From positions 58,089 through 122,088 of the forward strand of contig JAGVJJ010000010.1 in NCBI GenBank assembly GCA_020051175.1: a stretch of DNA of 64,000 bases. Direction: 5' to 3'. The notes beneath the pieces were generated by a model. The model was not told the DNA's origin, did not search any database, and saw only the letters and a program-made list of their open reading frames with translations. Within the stretch, counting starts at the first letter, position 1; each line of letters opens with the position of its first letter. A program made the translations under genes and the position numbers. This document shows, in pieces, positions 58,418 through 64,000 of this stretch. Source of the stretch: Bacteroidia bacterium (GTDB lineage: Bacteria; Bacteroidota; Bacteroidia; 2-12-FULL-35-15).

Positions 58418-60385
58418 CTATACTTTTTTTGAGCTGTCCTTTAACAACTTTATTTCGTAACGCTGGCTGACTGTTGTGTTTTTCGAACCTTGCTTTTGTT
58501 TGATTTTGCCATATCCTTTGCAATTCAGTCTTTCTTTGGCAATCCCCTTGCTCACCAGGTAATCCGCAATAGCTTGCGAATGCTCGCGTGCCAGCTTTTT
58601 ATTCAGCCCCCCCTTATTTCCAGACGCAACATAACTTATCACATTTGCATTAAAAGCAGAATTTTCTTTCAGGAAATCGGCAAGATGATCCAGCTCGGCC
58701 ATTGTTACAGGAGTTGATACCAGCCTTGTATTATCAAAGCTCAATGCATTCAGCTCCAATGTGGACTCGCCAGAAAAAGGCTTTAGCTGAACCGGTTTAA
58801 ATGTCTGGTACTGGCTCTGTATCCTGGAGAAGTCTATCAGCTCCGACTGAAAAAAATAGCCATCGGCTTCATAATGAACATACGTTTCAACATTTGCAGG
58901 CAGAACAAATAAATAATTGCCTGTACTCCTGTTAGAGTTGTATACGGCAGCTGCGTTGCCATCCCTGGAGGTAATGGTAATCTTTACATTCTCCACCGGC
59001 TTATTCTTCGGATCCAGGATTTGCCGTTTAACAAGGGTTAGCGGGATTTTATCCAGGTTATAAAAAGTAGCCAGGTAATTGGTGTTTTGCTGATCAACCA
59101 CCTGTGATGAAGGGCTCAGGTAATCTGCTCCCACTTTTTCATTCGGGAGCATATCAACCGGATACCCTACATTTATGGCTTGTGACCAACCTGTATCGGT
59201 AAGGGAGCTTATAAAAATATCGAAGCAGCCTGATGCCAGGTGCCCGTTTGAGCGGAAATAAAGTGTGGTGCCATTCGGATAAATAAAAGGTGCATCCTCG
59301 TCAAACCGTGTATTTATTTCCGGGCCGAGGTTTTCTTCCTTGCCCCAGCTTCCATCCTTTTGCCTTTTGCTGCAATAAATGTCTTTACCGCCAAAACCAC
59401 CGGGTTTATCACTGGTAAAATACATCACTGACCCATCCACAGAAACAAACTCCCCCGTTTCCCACCCCTTGTTATTAACTATCTTATCCAGTCGTTCAGG
59501 GTTGGTCCATTCATTATCAATAAGGCGGGTTGTATACAGGTTTCCCTGCCCTTCGGGATTTACCCTGTAAACCAGCACCAGCTGGCCGTCTGTAGATGTG
59601 CCAACAGTGGTTTCATTGCCCTTTACATACATGCTACCCGTATTTTTACTGCTGCAGCTTTTATTGCTTACCTGCTGAATGGAGTAATCAGGATAAATGG
59701 ATTTTAGCTCAAGATTAAAACTTTTGTTCTTTAAGTCTTGGGCAATCGTTCGGTTCAGGGTATTGTTAAAAGCCAGTTCAGTCACATTGTTTTTATTCCT
59801 GTCGGGCGGCAACTTTGCGGCTTTCAATTTCAAAGCCGCTCCATTCATTGCTGTAAGCTGTTTTCCGAAAAGGCACAGCTCTATATTTTCATTTAAGTCA
59901 GCCAATAGAAGACTGTGCCCCTGTTTGTCCGGAAACGCAGATTTTACCTTATCGTAGCATGCAATGGCACGGTCGAACTGGTTAATATAGTAATACGCAT
60001 CTCCTAAAAAGCGGTAAGCTATTGTTTTCAGGTCTTCAGGTGTTACCTGCCTATTCGGAGTGTTGAGTCCAAACAAGTGAACAAAACCTTTAATAAGAGA
60101 GTCAGGAAGGTTTGGATTAAGAGTTCCGTTGCTCATTACGGAGTGCTGAAGATAAAACGCAGCCTTAAACTTTTGCGACCTGGAATCAAGGAAACATAAT
60201 CCAGCCTTTAGATGCAGGTACACATCCGTACTGTCTTTTTTAAGCAAATCGGAATACAATGGGGCAGCCAGAGAATAATAGCCGTGAGAAAATAGATTTT
60301 CTGCTGCTCTGAATTTTTCATCCTGTCCAACTATTTTAGAGATGCTTATAAAAGCAAACACTAACAGAACCACAATTTTTTTCAT
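58418..60385 (-). CDS. PorE-like lipo/periplasmic protein: TPR, PD40, carboxypeptidase-like and OmpA domains
   Basis: This 655-residue protein has a signal peptide (to about KIVGQ), TPR-like helices (about 25-170), PD40 propeller blades (about 250-400, MYFTSDKPGGFGGKDIYCSK, TLYFRSNGHLASGCFDIF), a carboxypeptidase-like sandwich (about 455-530) and a C-terminal OmpA-like domain (about 545-650). This is the layout of PorE, a peptidoglycan-linked part of the type IX system, though other OmpA/PD40 proteins share it. The OmpA domain is degenerate: the usual NxxLSxxRA reads NKKLAREHSQA and NRRVE reads SQRYE, so binding of cell-wall peptide may be lost. Confidence 0.83.
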   Translation of the reverse strand: MKKIVVLLVFAFISISKIVGQDEKFRAAENLFSHGYYSLAAPLYSDLLKKDSTDVYLHLKAGLCFLDSRSQKFKAAFYLQHSVMSNGTLNPNLPDSLIKGFVHLFGLNTPNRQVTPEDLKTIAYRFLGDAYYYINQFDRAIACYDKVKSAFPDKQGHSLLLADLNENIELCLFGKQLTAMNGAALKLKAAKLPPDRNKNNVTELAFNNTLNRTIAQDLKNKSFNLELKSIYPDYSIQQVSNKSCSSKNTGSMYVKGNETTVGTSTDGQLVLVYRVNPEGQGNLYTTRLIDNEWTNPERLDKIVNNKGWETGEFVSVDGSVMYFTSDKPGGFGGKDIYCSKRQKDGSWGKEENLGPEINTRFDEDAPFIYPNGTTLYFRSNGHLASGCFDIFISSLTDTGWSQAINVGYPVDMLPNEKVGADYLSPSSQVVDQQNTNYLATFYNLDKIPLTLVKRQILDPKNKPVENVKITITSRDGNAAAVYNSNRSTGNYLFVLPANVETYVHYEADGYFFQSELIDFSRIQSQYQTFKPVQLKPFSGESTLELNALSFDNTRLVSTPVTMAELDHLADFLKENSAFNANVISYVASGNKGGLNKKLAREHSQAIADYLVSKGIAKERLNCKGYGKIKQKQGSKNTTVSQRYEIKLLKDSSKKV

Positions 60386-60794
60386 AGGAGCAGCTTATAA
60401 AAATCATACATCCTCACTGTGTTTAAGCAATCAACAACTTAAGACAAATATATTTTTTCAGCGAAATGTGCATTTTTATTATTCGTTGACACCCCCATTT
60501 TAATCGTTCAATTCAGAGAAAAAATCCCTGATGCGTTTCCTTATAATTGGCAGTACAAAGCGACTGCTGCTATCGTGGGCTGCTGATCAATCGGCCCGTT
60601 TCGGCTACAGGATTTTAATGGCTGACGAATTATCCGTACAGTACCTTCAAGAAGCTGGTAGCTTTGGGAATTGACTATTGACAGCTGTTACATAAACAAT
60701 GTTCAAATAAATTTCCAGAAAAAATATTTTTTTGCGTTGATATAACTCGTTTCTTTGCCTTGTGTTTATTGCAAGACATACCAATAACCGAAAT
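60386..60794. other. Intergenic stretch between PorE-like and retropepsin-like genes
   Basis: These 409 bases hold a perfect minus-strand -7 element TATATTTG (60445-60452) for the PorE-like gene. A 47-codon open frame on the plus strand (60531-60674) has no recognisable family. Nothing else was seen. Confidence 0.4.
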
Positions 60795-61226
60795 ATGATA
60801 ACAACAGTCCCTTTTAAGATTCTTTCTATCGGAGAAGAAGGTTACCACCTGATGATCAAATTATACATCAATCGTAAGGTGGCCAATGTTATTATAGATA
60901 CCGGGGCTTCTGCAACTGTTTTTGACAAAACACGAATACTGAAATATGTTACGGACAGCAGTATGGTAGTGGAACATGATAACCTTTCGAGTGGTCTTGG
61001 TACCAACACCATGAAAAGCCAGTTTACCACTTTAAAAAAAATAAAAATTGGAGAGCTTAGGATAGAAGACTATAAAGCCGTTCTACTGGACTTGTCGCAT
61101 GTGAATAAATCGTACCACCAGGTGGGCCTTACTCCTATTGATGGTGTTTTAGGGAGTGACATCCTGCTTAAGCACAAGGCTGTAATCGATTACGCCAAAC
61201 AAAACCTGAGATTAAAAAAGCGATAG
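60795..61226 (+). CDS. Retropepsin-like aspartic protease
   Basis: The ATG at 60795 (MITTVPFKIL) gives 143 residues; the track started at an upstream GTG. The active-site motif IIDTGASATVFD is at about residues 33-44, and the second conserved element of the fold, GVLGSDILLKH, is near 118-128. Proteins of this kind form dimers, each giving one aspartate to the active site. Bacterial members have been linked to stress proteolysis, but no substrate is known here. It has no signal peptide. Confidence 0.87.
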   Translation: MITTVPFKILSIGEEGYHLMIKLYINRKVANVIIDTGASATVFDKTRILKYVTDSSMVVEHDNLSSGLGTNTMKSQFTTLKKIKIGELRIEDYKAVLLDLSHVNKSYHQVGLTPIDGVLGSDILLKHKAVIDYAKQNLRLKKR

Positions 61227-61316
61227 CAGCTGTCCTGCTTTTCTGCTCATAACTTTTTTCTGCCAGACTCAGATCCTGTTTAGAATTTCGCAGAAGAATG
61301 AAATTTGGCCATCCCG

Positions 61317-61376
61317 CGTTTCCCGACCAGTTCGAAATGAACAGCGCGCAAGCCGTTTCGAGCTGGCCGGGAAACG
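61317..61376. repeat. Interspersed palindrome, family 2, copy 2
   Basis: CGTTTCCCGACCAGTTCGAAATG pairs with CGTTTCGAGCTGGCCGGGAAACG with few mismatches. It is the inverted counterpart of the copy at 39626 and lies 90 bases before trmD. Confidence 0.88.
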
Positions 61377-61454
61377 TATATAAGGGGTATGTAAATAATT
61401 TGAATAAATTTTGAACAGGATCTTAATTACAATTAACCGAACGTACACATTGCT

Positions 61455-61462
61455 TATCTTTG
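61455..61462 (+). promoter_or_regulatory. -7 element almost touching the trmD start
   Basis: TATCTTTG fits TAnnTTTG and ends four bases before the ATG at 61467, predicting a leaderless or nearly leaderless transcript. Confidence 0.5.
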
Positions 61463-61466
61463 TGCC

Positions 61467-62141
61467 ATGCGCATCGATATAATCACCGTTTTACCCCAGC
61501 TTTTGGAAAGCCCTTTCCAGCACAGCATCCTGAAACGTGCAATAGACAAAGGGCTTGTAGAGGTTAATTTAATTAACCTTCGCGACTATTCTACACACAA
61601 ACAAAAAAGCGTGGATGATTATGCCTTTGGAGGCGGTGCAGGCATGGTGATGGGCATTGAGCCAATTGCCAATTGCATCAATGCTTTGAAAGCGCAGCGC
61701 ACTTACGATGAAGTTATTTATACCAGTCCGGATGGTGAAACACTGAACCAGCAAATGGCCAACCGGCTTTCTACTTACACCAATATCATTATTCTTTGCG
61801 GGCATTATAAGGGTGTTGACGAACGTGTGCGGGAGCATTTTATCACCAAGGAAATATCAATTGGCGACTATGTACTTTCGGGAGGAGAACTGGCGGCAGC
61901 AGTTATCTGCGACAGCATTATCCGTATTATCCCGGGTGCTATTTCTGATGAAACTTCAGCACTGACCGATTCTTTCCAGGACAACCTGCTTGCACCGCCC
62001 GTTTATACCCGACCAGCAGAATACAATGGCTGGAAAGTGCCGGACATACTCCTTTCAGGACATTCTAAAAATATTGAGGAATGGAGGCACGAGCAGAGTA
62101 TTGAACGTACGAAAAAGAGAAGGCCGGATTTGTTGGAGTAG
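61467..62141 (+). CDS. trmD: tRNA (guanine37-N1)-methyltransferase
   Basis: This 224-residue protein is a complete Trm[19 protein letters not shown] at the start, [13 protein letters not shown], the knot region [13 protein letters not shown] and [12 protein letters not shown] that binds S-adenosylmethionine, and a C-terminal helical domain. It methylates G37 of tRNAs that read CNN codons to prevent frameshifts. It is alone here, without the usual rimM or rplS neighbours. Confidence 0.97.
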   Translation: MRIDIITVLPQLLESPFQHSILKRAIDKGLVEVNLINLRDYSTHKQKSVDDYAFGGGAGMVMGIEPIANCINALKAQRTYDEVIYTSPDGETLNQQMANRLSTYTNIIILCGHYKGVDERVREHFITKEISIGDYVLSGGELAAAVICDSIIRIIPGAISDETSALTDSFQDNLLAPPVYTRPAEYNGWKVPDILLSGHSKNIEEWRHEQSIERTKKRRPDLLE

Positions 62142-62144
62142 AGG

Positions 62145-62173
62145 GAGATTTGAGATGTGAGATGTGAGATTTT
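62145..62173. repeat. Short tandem repeat after trmD
   Basis: GAGATGTGA-like units repeat imperfectly about three times. A related GATGTGAGAT lies after the M43 protease stop near 18730. Confidence 0.5.
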
Positions 62174-62188
62174 GGAATTAGAATTCAA

Positions 62189-62635
62189 CTATTCATTATT
62201 TCCTACATTTTTATAACTATCGACTTCAAACTTAAAGCCGTATTTATAAATACCAATTATTTTTCCTTTTATCAAATATCTGTTATTCCTGAGTTCACCG
62301 TAGTTTGATGAATCACCAAATAAAATTTCTTTAATCTGAGGTTGTCCGACAAGCTCTAATTCGTTGGCCGAAATGCAGGCAATCCTTCGCATTGTGTCTG
62401 TCTGAACCACAATTTCTGGGCTGATATTAACCGAACCACTATCGACAGTAGCACCCAGGGTTTCCGTACTTTCAAAATGCTGAATAATAATCTCAGAAAA
62501 GGAATCATTTATATTAAATGCGCCACAAATGTTTTTACCTGTTGGGTTTCCGTCATTTAATTTATTGTTCGCATGGTCTTTGCATCCCAATAACAGCAAG
62601 CCTAAAATAAAGAACACAAAAGACTTTCTCTTCAT
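62189..62635 (-). CDS. Hypothetical lipoprotein
   Basis: The start at MKRKSFVFFIL (62635) places the lipobox LLLGC with Cys at residue 18 and gives 148 residues; the track start 16 codons upstream is unlikely. The rest is a small, probably beta-rich domain with YLIKGKIIGIYKYGFKFEVDSYK at the end. No family is recognised. It lies downstream of the TPR gene, behind that gene's terminator. Confidence 0.65.
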   Translation of the reverse strand: MKRKSFVFFILGLLLLGCKDHANNKLNDGNPTGKNICGAFNINDSFSEIIIQHFESTETLGATVDSGSVNISPEIVVQTDTMRRIACISANELELVGQPQIKEILFGDSSNYGELRNNRYLIKGKIIGIYKYGFKFEVDSYKNVGNNE

Positions 62636-62660
62636 CTTCAAGATAACCATAGTAAAAAGA

Positions 62661-62680
62661 AAACCCCTAAAAAGGGGTTT
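62661..62680 (-). terminator. Terminator after the TPR protein gene
   Basis: AAACCCCT and AGGGGTTT with a four-base loop, followed on the minus strand by TCTTTTTAC. It lies 65 bases after the TPR gene stop. Confidence 0.7.
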
Positions 62681-62744
62681 CAAGAATAATTCAAGTTAGA
62701 TTTAATGGATTCCGGAGCATCGCAAAATCCTAACTCCTTAAATC

Positions 62745-63866
62745 CTATTTACAATACTGGGTGATGATCTGTTCGGCCTTATTGTTACCCAGTTGTTTTG
62801 CTTTTTCGAAATCAGCGCAGGCACCGGCTTTGTCGGCAGTGCGGGTTTTGGATATACCACGGTTGTAGTACGCCACAGCGTAATCCGGCTTCAGCTCAAT
62901 TGCTTTGTTGTAGTCAGCAAGTTCGCCTTTAACATCGTTGAGCTTGCCTTTCATTTCGCCACGCAGGTTATAGGCTTCGTAATAGTTCGGGTTAAGCTCA
63001 ATAGCACGGTTTAAATCAGCAAGGGCAAGAGCGTAATCTTCAATCTCATTTCTGGCAATGGCCCTGTAGTAGTAGGGATCAGCAAAATCCCATTTCAACT
63101 CTACTGTATAGTTCAATGTACGGAATGCAGATTTTAAATCGTTCATGGCTATTTCAGCCCATGCTTTTCCGGCATAAATTTTTGGATCTTCCGGTTTCAG
63201 CTCCAGTGCTTTTTCAAAATCTTTGATTCCGCCAGTATAATCTTTGATCCCAACTTTTGAATACCCGCGCAGGTAGTAAGCCTCAAAATCATTAGGGTTC
63301 ACGTCAATGGCCTTATCATAATCCTGCAAAGCACCGGTATAGTTTTTCAATTCGTGCTGGGATTTGCCCCTGTTGAGGTAAGTATAGTAATCCGGTTTGG
63401 AAAGAATGGCCTTGCTGTAATCCTCAACAGCTCCTGAAAAATCACCAATTTTATCTTTTGCAGTTGCACGGTTGTGGTATGCCTGCAGGTAATCCGGGTT
63501 AATTTTTAATGCACGATCATAGTCCTTGATAGCACCTTCGTAATCGCCTTGCAAATCACGTACATAACCTCTCTGGAAGAATGCCTCGAAATAGTCTGGC
63601 TTCAGCTCTATGGCCGATGAATAATCTTTTATCGCACCGGCAAAGTCTTCCAGCTCGCTTTTGGCAGCAGCACGGGTGTAAAAATAAGTAGGGTCTTCCG
63701 AATTGAGTTCAATGGCTTTATTATAATCTTCCAAAGCTTCCTTATAAAGACCTTCCATAGACTTTGCAATCCCTTTTTTCATGTAATTTTCAGCCGTTTT
63801 TTGAGCCTGGGCCGAAAAAGAAATTAAAAAAGCTGAAATAAGAAATATCCGGTAAAAAGAGTTCAT
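62745..63866 (-). CDS. Exported tetratricopeptide repeat protein
   Basis: This 373-residue protein has a signal peptide (to about SAQAQ) and roughly ten 34-residue TPR units with very regular wording (YKEALEDYNKAIELN, FAGAIKDYSSAIELKPDYFEA, YALALADLNRAIELNPNYYEA), ending in a short cap KAGACADFEKAKQLGN. TPR solenoids bind other proteins; this one should act in the periplasm or at the inner side of the outer membrane. No partner is evident. Confidence 0.9.
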   Translation of the reverse strand: MNSFYRIFLISAFLISFSAQAQKTAENYMKKGIAKSMEGLYKEALEDYNKAIELNSEDPTYFYTRAAAKSELEDFAGAIKDYSSAIELKPDYFEAFFQRGYVRDLQGDYEGAIKDYDRALKINPDYLQAYHNRATAKDKIGDFSGAVEDYSKAILSKPDYYTYLNRGKSQHELKNYTGALQDYDKAIDVNPNDFEAYYLRGYSKVGIKDYTGGIKDFEKALELKPEDPKIYAGKAWAEIAMNDLKSAFRTLNYTVELKWDFADPYYYRAIARNEIEDYALALADLNRAIELNPNYYEAYNLRGEMKGKLNDVKGELADYNKAIELKPDYAVAYYNRGISKTRTADKAGACADFEKAKQLGNNKAEQIITQYCK

Positions 63867-63895
63867 AGTTGTTGGTTTCTTTTGATTTTACCCTG

Positions 63896-63903
63896 CAAAT
63901 ATA
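63896..63903 (-). promoter_or_regulatory. -7 element of the TPR protein gene
   Basis: TATATTTG on the minus strand, 29 bases before the ATG at 63866. The -33 region is unclear. Confidence 0.5.
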
Positions 63904-64000
63904 TAAATAATTCAAGTTGCTAGTTAGTTATCTTATTAATTTGTAATCCAAACACGAATAAAATCAGCTTAATCAAGAATCCGTTCAATGTAACAGCGTG

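Noticed and set aside
60531-60674. 47-codon open frame on the plus strand (MRFLIIGSTKRLL...)
   Set aside because: It has no recognisable domain, no promoter or start signal, and a length expected by chance in an unconstrained gap.

Overview
The window looks like ordinary chromosome of a member of the Bacteroidota. The evidence is: many upstream regions carry the TAnnTTTG -7 promoter element of this phylum; Shine-Dalgarno sequences are almost absent; there are type IX secretion parts (a PorP/SprF protein, a PorE-like TPR/PD40/OmpA protein, and a metalloprotease with a C-terminal sorting domain); BshB1 points to bacillithiol; and there is a TonB receptor with a carboxypeptidase-like N-terminus. 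I cannot name a genus from the sequence.

Layout. 0-1.3 kb: the 5' part of a TonB-dependent receptor running off the left edge, behind a small His/Cys-rich exported protein (probable metal uptake unit). 1.3-5 kb: a GH3-type adenylating enzyme, a deoxyhypusine-synthase-like protein and an ECF-like sigma factor. 5-7.4 kb: UbiA-type prenyltransferase, KdsC-like phosphatase and a Rossmann/DUF2520 protein. 7.5-12.2 kb: a cytochrome c maturation operon, ccmB-C-D-E-F, with the CxxxY type of CcmE. 12.3-20 kb: glutathione peroxidase, bshB1, SanA-like protein, a trans-sulfuration PLP enzyme, an SDR, an M43 protease and ruvB. 20-27 kb: a His-rich single-pass membrane protein, clpS, and a giant 1980-residue envelope protein with TPR, PD40, three long coiled-coil repeats and three SPOR-like repeats. 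27-34 kb: a beta-helix lipoprotein, YceH, a group of small accessory genes ending in a SMI1/KNR4-like protein, and an amidase-domain lipoprotein behind a long leader. 34-36 kb: bioB-bioF. 36-41.6 kb: a likely polyphosphate module (YtxH, DUF2892, lipoproteins, DUF4956, DUF2490, convergent VTC-type polymerase) plus a ROK kinase. 41.6-45 kb: a receiver-only response regulator, a cellulose-synthase-like glycosyltransferase and a STAS protein. 45-47.7 kb: pheT. 47.7-53 kb: an accessory stretch with a NotI-like restriction enzyme and adenine methyltransferase, a flavin monooxygenase and small hypotheticals. 53-64 kb: ubiX, outer-membrane barrel protein, PorP/SprF, phosphohexomutase, tandem universal stress protein, PorE-like protein, retropepsin-like protease, trmD, a lipoprotein and a TPR protein.

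Between the genes there are at least two families of interspersed palindromes: four copies of a GCCACAGATT...AATCTGTGGC element and two copies of a TTTCCCGACCA...TGGTCGGGAAA element. Three of these six copies lie within 331 bases between the DUF2490 and polyphosphate polymerase genes.

No rRNA, tRNA, CRISPR array or insertion sequence was recognised by eye. I see no single clear undescribed system. The best candidates for follow-up are the giant TPR/PD40/coiled-coil/triple-SPOR protein co-directional with clpS, the NotI-like/adenine methylase pair, and the two regulator genes that carry perfect Shine-Dalgarno sequences in a lineage that rarely uses them.
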